The notes beneath the pieces were generated by a model that was not told where the DNA came from, made no database searches, and saw nothing but the letters and a program-made list of their open reading frames with translations. Position numbers and translations under genes: made by a program. 49,506 nucleotides of DNA from an uncultured Opitutales bacterium. GTDB lineage: Bacteria; Verrucomicrobiota; Verrucomicrobiia; Opitutales; Intestinicryptomonadaceae. Positions 33,195 through 41,412 of the stretch are shown piece by piece; the first letter of the stretch is position 1; the number at the start of each line of letters is the position of its first letter. The DNA lies in assembly GCA_944389315.1 (NCBI GenBank), contig CALXLX010000024.1, positions 1-49,506 of the forward strand, read 5' to 3'.

Positions 33195-35111
33195 ATGAGC
33201 GACCCTATCAAACATGAGTGCGGCATTGCGCTTGTCAGGCTGCTGAAACCGCTCGGTTATTACCAGGAGAAGTACGGCTCGCCGCTGTACGGATTCAACA
33301 AGCTGTTTTTGCTTATGGAAAAACAGCACAATAGGGGGCAGGACGGGGCCGGCATAGGAGCCGTCAAGATAGGCATAGCTCCCGGGCACCGCTTCATGTT
33401 CCGCGACAGGAGCGTTTCCTCAAACGCGCTTCCGGAGATATTCCAGGGGCAGCTGAAGGAATACCAGAAGATGGTTCGCAAGGGAATAATACACCCGGAG
33501 TTTCCCGATACCGTCAAGGAGAACTTCGACTACGGCGCAGAGTTGTTCGTGGGGCATTTGCGCTACGGCACGAGCGGCAACTACGGCATATCCACATGCC
33601 ACCCGTTCTACAGAAAGAGCACATGGCCGGCGCGCAATCTGATGCTGGTAGGCAACTTCAACATAACAAACACGGCAGAGCTCAACGCGAAGCTGATAGA
33701 GCGCGGCATACACCCAGTATTCAGCACTGACACCCAGGCCATTCTCGAGGAGATAAGCTTCCATCTGGACATAGAGCACGGCGAGATTTACAGGGAGCTG
33801 CGCGACAAGGGCGTTTCCGGTGAGAAAATTTTGCAGATGATGAACGAGCGCCTCAATCCGGAGCGCGTTGTCAGCAAAGCCGCGCACGAGTGGGACGGCG
33901 GGTATGTCATAGCGGGCATAATAGGCAACGGAGACTCGTTTGTGCTGCGCGACCCGCACGGTATAAGGCCCTGCCACTACATACAGAACGACGAGGTTAT
34001 CGCCTTCGCCTCCGAGAGGGTGCCGCTTATGACGGTTTTCGACGCGAAGGAGTCGGACGTCCACGAGCTCGAGCCGGGGACGACTTTCGTCATTAAGAGC
34101 GACGGCACTGTAAGGCAGAACAGGTTTACGCCCAAGACAGAGAAGACCTCGTGCATGTTCGAGCGCATATATTTCTCGAGGGGTAACGATCCAGAGATTT
34201 ACCGCGAGCGCAAGGCCATGGGAGAGGCGCTTTGCTCGAGCATACTAAAGTCTGTCGGCGGGGATTTCAAGAATACGATATTCAGCTATATCCCCAACAC
34301 CGCGGAGATAGCCTACTACGGCCTTATGAGCGGCATGCGCAAGATACGCAGGGCGCAGGTAAGGGAGGCTATAGCCCAAAAGCTCGCGAGCGGGGAAAAA
34401 CTGCTCGATGCGGATTTCGAGTCTCTGATACTCGACAACTGGCCGCGCGGAGAGAAAATCGCCCACAAGGATATAAAGATGCGCACGTTCATCTCTCGCG
34501 AGAAGGACAGAATGCAGCTTGCCTCGCACGTTTACGACATATCCTACGGCGTTGTGGAACCGAAGGACAATTTGGTGTGTTTGGACGACTCCATCGTCAG
34601 GGGCACGACGCTCAAGCAGCAGATATTGCGCATACTCAGCAAGACGAATCCCAAGAAGATAGTCATAGCCTCAACCGCCCCGCAGATACGCTATCCGGAC
34701 TGCTACGGCATAGACATGAGCGAGCTGGGCAAGTTCATAGCTTTTCAGGCGGCGGTTCGCCTGTGCAAGGAGACCGGCAAGAAGGATTTGATAAAGGACG
34801 TGTATTACTTGTGCGCCGAGCAGGAGCATAAGGATCCCTCCGAGATGCAAAATTATGTAAAGCTCATATACGAGCCCTTCACCGTGGAGGAGATCTCCCG
34901 CAAGGTGGCGGAGCTTGTGTATCCGCAGAACATAGACTGGTGCGGAAGCGTCGATATAGTCTATCAGACGATAGAGGACTTGCACAAGGCTGTTCCGTCG
35001 TGCACAGGAGACTGGTATTTTACCGGAAACTATCCCACTCCCGGCGGCTACAGGGTTCTAAACAGGGCCTACATGAACTATTATGAGAGCAAAGAGGGCA
35101 GGAGTTATTAA
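33195..35111 (+). CDS. purF: Amidophosphoribosyltransferase PurF
   Basis: A 638-residue enzyme for the first step of purine synthesis, converting PRPP and glutamine to phosphoribosylamine. The N-terminal glutamine amidotransferase domain has its nucleophile at Cys9 (HECGIALV), so an eight-residue propeptide should be removed. QHNRGQDGAGIG and GHLRYGTSGNYG are further class II signatures. The phosphoribosyltransferase half has the PRPP loop DDSIVRGTT at 464-472. It is longer than E. coli PurF (505 residues), with extra sequence in the middle and at the C-terminus. It follows gltX by 55 nt, and its end overlaps the next gene by 29 nt. Confidence 0.94.
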   Translation: MSDPIKHECGIALVRLLKPLGYYQEKYGSPLYGFNKLFLLMEKQHNRGQDGAGIGAVKIGIAPGHRFMFRDRSVSSNALPEIFQGQLKEYQKMVRKGIIHPEFPDTVKENFDYGAELFVGHLRYGTSGNYGISTCHPFYRKSTWPARNLMLVGNFNITNTAELNAKLIERGIHPVFSTDTQAILEEISFHLDIEHGEIYRELRDKGVSGEKILQMMNERLNPERVVSKAAHEWDGGYVIAGIIGNGDSFVLRDPHGIRPCHYIQNDEVIAFASERVPLMTVFDAKESDVHELEPGTTFVIKSDGTVRQNRFTPKTEKTSCMFERIYFSRGNDPEIYRERKAMGEALCSSILKSVGGDFKNTIFSYIPNTAEIAYYGLMSGMRKIRRAQVREAIAQKLASGEKLLDADFESLILDNWPRGEKIAHKDIKMRTFISREKDRMQLASHVYDISYGVVEPKDNLVCLDDSIVRGTTLKQQILRILSKTNPKKIVIASTAPQIRYPDCYGIDMSELGKFIAFQAAVRLCKETGKKDLIKDVYYLCAEQEHKDPSEMQNYVKLIYEPFTVEEISRKVAELVYPQNIDWCGSVDIVYQTIEDLHKAVPSCTGDWYFTGNYPTPGGYRVLNRAYMNYYESKEGRSY

Positions 35112-36888
35112 CCCTTCCGCATCGGCGGGGCTCTTGCGTCTCTTTGTCGCGCAGTTTTGCGCTGCGCTGATTTTTTGCGCGCCATATTCTTTTTCGCAGA
35201 CTTTGGATGAGGCGGTTAGCATAACTCCTCTTTCCAAGGCGAAGGTTTCCGTGAAGGTTCGTTCGGCCGGAGCGGAGGGTGGGGCGCAAACTCCGTTTTC
35301 GGACGGTATTGACAGAGGCAATCTTCCTAAAAATGCCGAGAAAACTTCGGCGGAAAGCGCCGCGGGCCACCTCCAGGCAAAAAAGGGTGGGCTTTCGGGC
35401 ATGGAAATACTGCCTCCTTCCGAGGATTCCCCCCGTGCGGGAGACGGGGCGGAATTTGGCGCGGGGGGAATCCCTCAATATTCTCCTCAAGATGCCGGGA
35501 AAACTTCCTCTCCCGCCGCCAAGCCTGTGGAAAGCCCTGATGAGGCCAAAACGGCGGGGAAAAATTATAAAGACAATTTTCCCGGGGCGGCGGCGCAAGA
35601 GTCTACCTCTACAGGTGGGAAAATAGACGTAGGGCTGCCTTCGGAGGAGAAAACCATAATACCGTTTCAAGGCTTGCCCGCGCCCGAGAATCTTGGCAGG
35701 GGGCAAAACGACGAGATTTTCTACCGCAATACAAACTGCTTTTCCCTCATTTCAAAAGACTCGAATATTTTATCGGATGCGACGGTTTACGCGAGGGAGG
35801 CCGAGCGGATATTCTCCGAGTCCTTCGGGTTCGACATGCATTTTACCCGCCCCATACTTCTTCAGATATTTGAGGCGGACGACTCCTCCATGAAGGGGAA
35901 TTTCTCCGTGGAATACGGCTCCTTGGGGAATGTTTCAATATCCGCGAAGTGGGCGGACAATCTGCCGCTCGACGGTTTTTGCAGGCTGCTGGTAGGGGCT
36001 ATGCTCTCAAAGATCGCCTACGAATATTGCGGCGGCGTCGATGTCGCCGAGTCCGACATGCCTCGCTGGGCCTATCTTGGCTTCTCGAGGGAGCTTGAAA
36101 ATAATATATTGCAAAACGGCACATACAACGACGCCCGCGCTGCAAGAGATATGCAGATAAGCTATTCTTCCGTCATGGAGCTCGGGAAGGCGGATGTTTC
36201 CGAGCCAGCGGTTTTGGCGTCTTTTTGGGCTGTAAAGGTTTTTAAGAGCATGCTCGGGCAATCGGAATTTGCCGTGTTTTTAAGGAGTGCGATAAGGGGG
36301 GCGTCGGCCGAAGATCTCAAGGGGAAACTTTATTCATCGGGCAAGTTTTCCGTGCCGTTTGAGGCGTATTTCGCGTGCGCGGTAAAGGGGGAGATACTCG
36401 CCCGCACGGGAGGAATACTCTCTCCGGAGGAGTCTCGCGAGGAGATAAGATATTTGTGCGTTCCGGCGTTTACCGATGCCGAAGGGGTGCTTACGCCTAT
36501 AGCGGATACGGCATTTTTGCTTGCGCCGTCGTCCCGGGCTTCAGAGTGGGCTCTGAGCACTAATCTGCGCAGGATAAAGGCTATGCTGACCGTTGTTAAC
36601 CCCATTTATTACGATTCCCTCCTGCAGCTTGGCATAATGTGCGAGACGGCGTTGGAGGGGGATAATGACGCATTTTACAGCGCCAGAGACTTGTTCATAA
36701 AAGATTTTGAGGCTGCCTTAAAATTGGAAAAGCGCACAAGAGGGCTTTTGTCGGGGGCGGACAATGCGCCTTCCCAGAATATAAATTCGGCCGAGGGTAG
36801 AGCAATGCCGGCAACAGACAAAATTCCGCCGCAAGTTTCGGAGGGCGGAAATCCGGCGGAGAACAAACCGGATTCCACGCAAAAATAG
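35083..36888 (+). CDS. Secreted protein with degenerate peptidase-like region
   Basis: A 601-residue exported protein of unknown function. A signal peptide (LLRLFVAQFCAALIFCA) is followed by about 170 residues of low-complexity Gly/Pro/Ser/Lys linker. A folded part from about 205 to 540 has YAREAERIFSESFGFDMHF, then LLVGAMLSKIAYEYCGGV and MPRWAYLGFSRELE. This order resembles gluzincin peptidases of the MA clan (HExxH followed by PxWLxEG), but the His and Glu ligands are not present, so it is at best a non-catalytic relative. The tail is Pro/Asn/Lys-rich. It starts inside the end of purF, which suggests coupling. Confidence 0.65.
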   Translation: MRAKRAGVINPSASAGLLRLFVAQFCAALIFCAPYSFSQTLDEAVSITPLSKAKVSVKVRSAGAEGGAQTPFSDGIDRGNLPKNAEKTSAESAAGHLQAKKGGLSGMEILPPSEDSPRAGDGAEFGAGGIPQYSPQDAGKTSSPAAKPVESPDEAKTAGKNYKDNFPGAAAQESTSTGGKIDVGLPSEEKTIIPFQGLPAPENLGRGQNDEIFYRNTNCFSLISKDSNILSDATVYAREAERIFSESFGFDMHFTRPILLQIFEADDSSMKGNFSVEYGSLGNVSISAKWADNLPLDGFCRLLVGAMLSKIAYEYCGGVDVAESDMPRWAYLGFSRELENNILQNGTYNDARAARDMQISYSSVMELGKADVSEPAVLASFWAVKVFKSMLGQSEFAVFLRSAIRGASAEDLKGKLYSSGKFSVPFEAYFACAVKGEILARTGGILSPEESREEIRYLCVPAFTDAEGVLTPIADTAFLLAPSSRASEWALSTNLRRIKAMLTVVNPIYYDSLLQLGIMCETALEGDNDAFYSARDLFIKDFEAALKLEKRTRGLLSGADNAPSQNINSAEGRAMPATDKIPPQVSEGGNPAENKPDSTQK

Positions 36889-37125
36889 TCTTTCCAGACC
36901 GGAAGATAGCGCATCTTTTCCGGGCGCTTGTCTCTGCTGGGAAGGGCCTTGCCGTTCCCGGAGCATATGTAGAAGGTAGGATATGGCGCAATATCTTGCG
37001 CAGGGCGGGTGCGGAAAATAGCATGGCGCCGAGCGCCCCCGGGGGGGGCGGAATTTCGCGCTATCTATCCTGGAATGCAAAAAAACGCTTGCCTAAACGC
37101 GGGATTTTTTCGATACATATATTCT

Positions 37126-37386
37126 ATGACACATAACATCATAGCATTCGGAATCCCGAGCACGCCTGAATTATTGGTTATCTTGCTCGTGATTCTGCTT
37201 TTGTTCGGTGCAAAGAGGCTGCCCGAGCTGGCAAGGGGTATGGGCAAATCCATACGCGAGTTCAAGAAGGCCACAAGCGAGGTCGAGGACGACATACGCG
37301 AGGCTCTCAAAGAGGAGCCTAAGCCCCAGCCGAAGGTGGAGGAGAAAAAATCCGATAAGGCCGAGGACGACAGTAAGTCCCAGTAG
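37126..37386 (+). CDS. tatA: Twin-arginine translocase subunit TatA/E
   Basis: An 86-residue pore-forming subunit of the Tat pathway, which exports folded proteins. A short N-terminus leads to one transmembrane helix ([21 protein letters not shown], with the conserved Phe-Gly hinge). An amphipathic helix ([20 protein letters not shown]) and a charged Lys/Glu/Pro tail follow. ATG 37126 is chosen because the helix sits at the normal distance. An open frame back to 37009 adds 39 unconserved residues. No tatB or tatC is nearby. Confidence 0.92.
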   Translation: MTHNIIAFGIPSTPELLVILLVILLLFGAKRLPELARGMGKSIREFKKATSEVEDDIREALKEEPKPQPKVEEKKSDKAEDDSKSQ

Positions 37387-37443
37387 CCGTTTGGGGCGGG
37401 AATCTTAGGATTGCGCCCGTGATTTTTTCCAGAATTTTTATGC

Positions 37444-37478
37444 GGAAGCCGTGCGCGATGCGCGGCTTCCTTTTTTTC
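37444..37478 (+). terminator. Intrinsic terminator after tatA
   Basis: GGAAGCCG and CGGCTTCC form an 8-bp stem around an 11-nt GC-rich loop, followed by seven Ts, 57 nt after the tatA stop. Confidence 0.85.
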
Positions 37479-37588
37479 TGCGTTTTTCTTCCTCCGTGTT
37501 TGGCGGGCTTCTTGGGGAAGGACAAAAAATTTTAAGGCTATTTGCCCGTGTCCTTATTTTGCTGCGCCAAGGGACGTTTGGGGCGCGG

Positions 37589-38377
37589 TTAGCAGAATAT
37601 TGCGACGGGAAATCCGTCAGGGGCCGATGTTATTTTGCAGTCCGCGCCGTACACTTCAGATAGCATGCATGCGTTTGCAGCCTCGGAGGGGGAGCCCTCG
37701 AAGAATATTTTCCCGTCCTTCAGCAGGGCGACTTTGTCCGCGAAACGGAAGGCCTGGTTGGGATCGTGCAAAATGCATAAGACGGAAGCCCCGGCCTTTG
37801 AAAGGGCCTTTGCCGTTTTTAAGGCAAGCAGGGAGTGCGCGGGGTCGAGCGCGGCGCAAGGCTCGTCGAGAAGAAGGTTTTTGCCTTTGTAATCTCCGTT
37901 ATCCGAATATATTTGAGCAAGCACCCGCGATATGTTCGCGCGGCGTTTCTCGCCGCCGGATAGGGTGGAGTACCTTCTGTCAGCAAATTCGGACAATCCG
38001 GTCATGCGCAGAGATTCCGCTGCTGCGGCAATGTCCTCGTCGGAGTTCCCCAATGCGCCGGTGCGCGCGTATCTGCCCATTAGCACGAGCTCGAAAGCCG
38101 TAGGGTCGAATGCCGGCTCGAAGGATTGCTCCAAAACCGCCCTCATTCCGGCAAGCTCAATCGCGGAGGTTTTCGTCGTGTCCGCAGAGTTTATCAGAAC
38201 CCGCCCGAGATTTTGCCTTTCAAACCCGCTTATAATGTTTACGAGAGTGCTTTTGCCCGCTCCGTTTGTCCCCAGCAGCGCGACAAACTCCCCGTCCGCC
38301 ACGCTCAGCGACAGCCCGCGCAGAATTTCCGCGCCGCTCTTTGCATAGGAGAAATGTATGTCAAATGCTTCTATCAT
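37589..38377 (-). CDS. ABC transporter ATPase, FecE/HmuV type
   Basis: A 262-residue ATPase that powers uptake of iron-siderophore, haem or cobalamin. Walker A is GTNGAGKST at 36-44, the signature is LSGGEKRR, Walker B is LLLDEPCAALDP, and the H-loop is LHDPNQA. ATG 38377 overlaps the permease stop by 4 nt, and the frame open back to 38650 is only an overlap with the permease gene. The substrate-binding protein that such systems need is not beside it, so the substrate is open. Confidence 0.9.
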   Translation of the reverse strand: MIEAFDIHFSYAKSGAEILRGLSLSVADGEFVALLGTNGAGKSTLVNIISGFERQNLGRVLINSADTTKTSAIELAGMRAVLEQSFEPAFDPTAFELVLMGRYARTGALGNSDEDIAAAAESLRMTGLSEFADRRYSTLSGGEKRRANISRVLAQIYSDNGDYKGKNLLLDEPCAALDPAHSLLALKTAKALSKAGASVLCILHDPNQAFRFADKVALLKDGKIFFEGSPSEAANACMLSEVYGADCKITSAPDGFPVAIFC

Positions 38378-39387
38378 CGGGTCTGTCGGGAATTTGATAG
38401 TATGAACAGAAATACCGGCGCGCCTATGAACGAGGTTATCGCCCCTATGGGAACTGCGTCTGTCAGGCTTATCGCGCGCGAGGCAATGTCCGCATAAGTC
38501 AAAAGGGCCGCCCCTCCCAGCGCCGAAAGCGGAAGCAGAGTCTTGTTGTCCGCCCCCGACGCCAGGCGGAGTATGTGCGGCACGACCAAGCCCACAAATC
38601 CTATTATCCCGCATGCGGCCACGCTTACCGCCGTGAGGGCCGCCGCGCATGCCATAGCGGCAAACTGGACCCTGCGTATGTTTACCCCCGCATGGAAGGC
38701 CTGTTTCTGGCCGAGGTGCAGCATATTTAACGCGTCGGCATTAAGATATAGAACCGCGAGAGCAATTCCGCCCAAGACCGCGCAGGGGACAAGGACGCTC
38801 CATGTAGCCGCGTCGAGCGAGCCGAGGGACCAGAATACAAAGCTTTTTAATCCGCTTTCCCTGGCCGAGTACATCATAAAACCCACTACCGCCCCGCAGA
38901 ATGCGTTGACGGCGATTCCCGTCAGGAGTATGTTGAGCACGCTTACGCCCCCGGAACGCGACCTGCCTAAAAACCAGACTGCCGCGCATGCAGCGAGCCC
39001 GCAAAACAATGCGCCCGCCTGCAAGGCATATCCGCCGAGGGCGCCTTGCCCGAATACGCATATCACCAACACAGCCCCGAGGGCAGCTCCCGCGGAGACT
39101 CCTGTTATAGACGGATCCGCCAGAGGATTCCTGAACAGCGACTGCATCGCCGCCCCGGCGCACGATAAAAACGCCCCCGCGAGCAAGCCCGCCACGAGTC
39201 TCGGCAGGCGTATGTCGCACACGACCACCCGTGCGGTTTCGTCGCCTTTTGCCAACAGAGCGGAGAATATATCCGGCAGAGAAATATGCACGCTGCCTAT
39301 GTATAGGGACAACAGCGCTCCCGACAGGACCAATATTGCGAGCGTTGCGAAAACCGCCGTTTGGCGCGCTGTTCTTTTGCCTGTCAT
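38374..39387 (-). CDS. FecCD-family ABC permease
   Basis: A 337-residue inner-membrane permease of the iron-siderophore/haem/B12 type, with about ten hydrophobic segments. Family hallmarks are DIRLPRLVAGLLAGAFLSCAGAAMQ, RNPLADPSITGVSAGAALGA and GFVGLVVPHILRL. It forms a two-gene unit with the ATPase through an ATGA-type overlap. No Fur-like box was found upstream, and no TonB receptor or binding protein is adjacent. Confidence 0.93.
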   Translation of the reverse strand: MTGKRTARQTAVFATLAILVLSGALLSLYIGSVHISLPDIFSALLAKGDETARVVVCDIRLPRLVAGLLAGAFLSCAGAAMQSLFRNPLADPSITGVSAGAALGAVLVICVFGQGALGGYALQAGALFCGLAACAAVWFLGRSRSGGVSVLNILLTGIAVNAFCGAVVGFMMYSARESGLKSFVFWSLGSLDAATWSVLVPCAVLGGIALAVLYLNADALNMLHLGQKQAFHAGVNIRRVQFAAMACAAALTAVSVAACGIIGFVGLVVPHILRLASGADNKTLLPLSALGGAALLTYADIASRAISLTDAVPIGAITSFIGAPVFLFILSNSRQTR

Positions 39388-39455
39388 TTTTCGGCCTTGC
39401 CTATGCGCGCGGGTGGGCGTAGATAGGCGTACGCGCTATGCGCGGAAAAGATTTC

Positions 39456-39722
39456 TTATTTGCGGCGAGGGCCGTAGCTGCGAATGGGCGCGTTGTGGGG
39501 TACATCGGCGTTTTTCAGACGGTATACTATGCGCGCTTTTTCGATATCCTGCGGAGTCATCTCCATTTTTACGCGGTCTCCCACGGTGAGCTTAATAAAG
39601 TTCTTTCTGAGTTTTCCGGATATGTGGGCGAGCACCTGGTGCCCTCCCTGCAGCTCCACACGGAACATAGTGCCGGGAAGAACCGACACCACTTTGCCCT
39701 CAACTTCTACGCAATCTGACAT
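39456..39722 (-). CDS. infA: Translation initiation factor IF-1
   Basis: An 88-residue OB-fold protein that binds the 30S A site during initiation. The S1-like core is clear: VEGKVVSVLPGTMFRVEL, VLAHISGKLRKNFIKLTVGDRVKMEM. A basic tail (IRSYGPRRK) extends it by about 15 residues past E. coli IF-1 (72 residues). ATG 39722 is preferred because AAGGG stands at ribosome-site distance. ATG 39758 is an in-frame alternative that would add 12 residues. Confidence 0.94.
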   Translation of the reverse strand: MSDCVEVEGKVVSVLPGTMFRVELQGGHQVLAHISGKLRKNFIKLTVGDRVKMEMTPQDIEKARIVYRLKNADVPHNAPIRSYGPRRK

Positions 39723-39868
39723 TTTCCCTTTTGTTTTTGTTTTATTTAAAGGACTCATTCTCAAGAAAAACATCGTTTATAGTCAAGCCCATAAAATCTG
39801 TATAATGTGTCTAACTCTTCTTTGCCTGATTTTTTATTTGTAAACGGTCTATAAAAGGGAAATTCTGT

Positions 39869-40405
39869 ATGTCCATGCCAGAGAAAAGCGTTCCAGAATG
39901 TCCTTTTTTGCCGCTTGCGCCGTCCTATCTAAACAGGGACGACGAATTCTTCATGAAGCTCGCCTACAACAACGCCCTTAAAGCGTGGAAACTCGGAGAG
40001 GTGCCCGTAGGGGCGGTGATTGAATTTGAGGGGGCGGTGATAGCGCAGGCGCACAACATGGTGGAAAGCTCGAAGGATCCGACCGCCCACGCCGAGATTC
40101 TCGCAATTACCCAGGCGGCCAACAAACTGGGGGATTGGCGGCTGGCCGGCGCAACATTGTACGTGACCAAGGAGCCGTGCCCCATGTGCGCAGGCGCATG
40201 CATTATGAGCAGGCTCAAGCGCGTGGTGTTTGGAACGCCAGATCCTAAAATGGGCTTTTTGGGCGGGGCGGCGAAAATCCACGACATAGCCACCTTAAAC
40301 CACCATCTCGAGGTCTCGGAACCGGTTTTATCGTCTGAATGTACTTCTATGCTGCGGGCTTTTTTCTCCTTAAAGCGTTCGATTTCTTCCGATAAGACCA
40401 TATAA
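39869..40405 (+). CDS. tadA: tRNA-specific adenosine deaminase TadA
   Basis: A 178-residue zinc enzyme that converts A34 to inosine in tRNA-Arg(ACG). The catalytic motifs are HAE at 74-76 and PCPMC (Cys104 and Cys107) in KEPCPMCAGACIMS. The core begins FFMKLAYNNALKAWKLGEVPVGAV, as in the family, preceded by about 25 extra residues. AAAGGGA lies 8 nt before ATG 39869 and supports that start. Guanine deaminase-type relatives are less likely given the GDWRL and MGFLGG motifs. Confidence 0.92.
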   Translation: MSMPEKSVPECPFLPLAPSYLNRDDEFFMKLAYNNALKAWKLGEVPVGAVIEFEGAVIAQAHNMVESSKDPTAHAEILAITQAANKLGDWRLAGATLYVTKEPCPMCAGACIMSRLKRVVFGTPDPKMGFLGGAAKIHDIATLNHHLEVSEPVLSSECTSMLRAFFSLKRSISSDKTI

Positions 40406-40447
40406 GACGCATGGAAAGTTTGCCGCGCGTCGCAACAAAAGATAAAA

Positions 40448-41083
40448 ATGAAATACGAAATAAAACCACTCCCATATTCATACGACGCCTTAGAACCGTG
40501 GATAGATGCGCGCACAGTTGAAATTCATCACGATAAACACCAGGCCGCATATGTCGCAAAGCTGAACGCGGCGCTTCAGAGCTGTCCGGATTTCGTCCAT
40601 GAGGGCAGCATATTGTCTTTAATCTCCCATTTAGACGCCATTCCGGCAAATATAATGACCGCTGTTCGCAACAACGGCGGCGGCGCCTACAACCATGCGT
40701 TTTACTGGGACGGCCTTTCCGCCGGGAAAACCTCTCCGAGCGAGAACCTGTCCCTTGCCATAAACGAGGCGTTTGGATCTTTCGACAAGATGAAGGCCAT
40801 GCTCTCGGATGCGGCAGTCAACCGTTTCGGAAGCGGTTGGGCGTGGCTTTGCTCCAGCGAAAACGGAGACCTCTCGATAATTTCAACTCCGAACCAGGAC
40901 AACCCCGTAATGGGCGCCATAGCCGGATTCCGCGAAAAATTGACCCCGCTGTTCACCATAGACGTATGGGAGCACGCATATTACCTGAAATACCAGAACC
41001 GCCGCAACGAATATGTTGAAAACATATTCAATATCATAAATTGGAATACCGTAAACCAGAGGTATTTTAAGGCCATATCATAG
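40448..41083 (+). CDS. sodA: Superoxide dismutase, Fe/Mn type
   Basis: A 211-residue enzyme that converts superoxide to peroxide and oxygen. Metal ligands are visible: His27 in EIHHDKHQAAYV, His83 in NHAFYW, and Asp172 and His176 in DVWEHAYYL. The usual FGSGWAWL segment is also present. The choice between iron and manganese is not certain. There is no signal peptide, so it is cytosolic. It is 42 nt after tadA and ends at its own terminator. With catalase and the Fur/PerR gene it forms the oxidative-stress equipment seen in this window. Confidence 0.95.
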   Translation: MKYEIKPLPYSYDALEPWIDARTVEIHHDKHQAAYVAKLNAALQSCPDFVHEGSILSLISHLDAIPANIMTAVRNNGGGAYNHAFYWDGLSAGKTSPSENLSLAINEAFGSFDKMKAMLSDAAVNRFGSGWAWLCSSENGDLSIISTPNQDNPVMGAIAGFREKLTPLFTIDVWEHAYYLKYQNRRNEYVENIFNIINWNTVNQRYFKAIS

Positions 41084-41105
41084 CGGCTGAATTTCCCCGC
41101 TTAAT

Positions 41106-41141
41106 AAAAGGCGCGCGGATTTTTTCCGGGCGCCTTTTTTG
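41106..41141 (+). terminator. Intrinsic terminator of superoxide dismutase gene
   Basis: AAAAGGCGC pairs perfectly with GCGCCTTTT, with three more inner pairs after one mismatch, and the stem runs into TTTTTT. It lies 23 nt after the stop. Confidence 0.88.
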
Positions 41142-41340
41142 CGCGGAGTAAGCGCATGCAGATTATTCATATAGAATCTTGCTTATCCGTTTTTCCCATA
41201 TCCCATTATTTTTTATGTTTCTCATGTGCCTTCATCCGTAACCGGGGGGAAACAACTCTTATCTCTTTAATTTTCCATTTCCCGGAAAGGCATTTTCCAG
41301 TCTGCATTTTTTGCCTCATGCGCCTATTCCGGAATATCAA

Positions 41341-41375
41341 AAAAAAGAGGCGGAGTCTTTTTGCTCCGCCTCTTT
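41341..41375 (-). terminator. Intrinsic terminator of the secreted 559-residue protein gene
   Basis: On the minus strand AAAGAGGCGGAG and CTCCGCCTCTTT form a 12-bp stem with an 8-nt loop, followed by a T-run. It sits 38 nt past the stop of the leftward gene. Confidence 0.85.
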
Positions 41376-41412
41376 CGGTTTTATGCCGGGCTTTTGGGGC
41401 GCCGTCAAAGTG

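Noticed and set aside
34232..34831. 199-codon open frame inside purF
   Set aside because: It is a shifted-frame shadow of a well-supported gene with Arg/Gly-rich nonsense composition.
37009..37125. 39-residue extension of TatA
   Set aside because: TatA proteins begin a few residues before the membrane helix, and the extension is GC-rich intergenic DNA.
38378..38650. 91-residue extension of the ABC ATPase
   Set aside because: It lies inside the permease gene in another frame and has no ATPase features. ATG 38377 matches the ATGA overlap.
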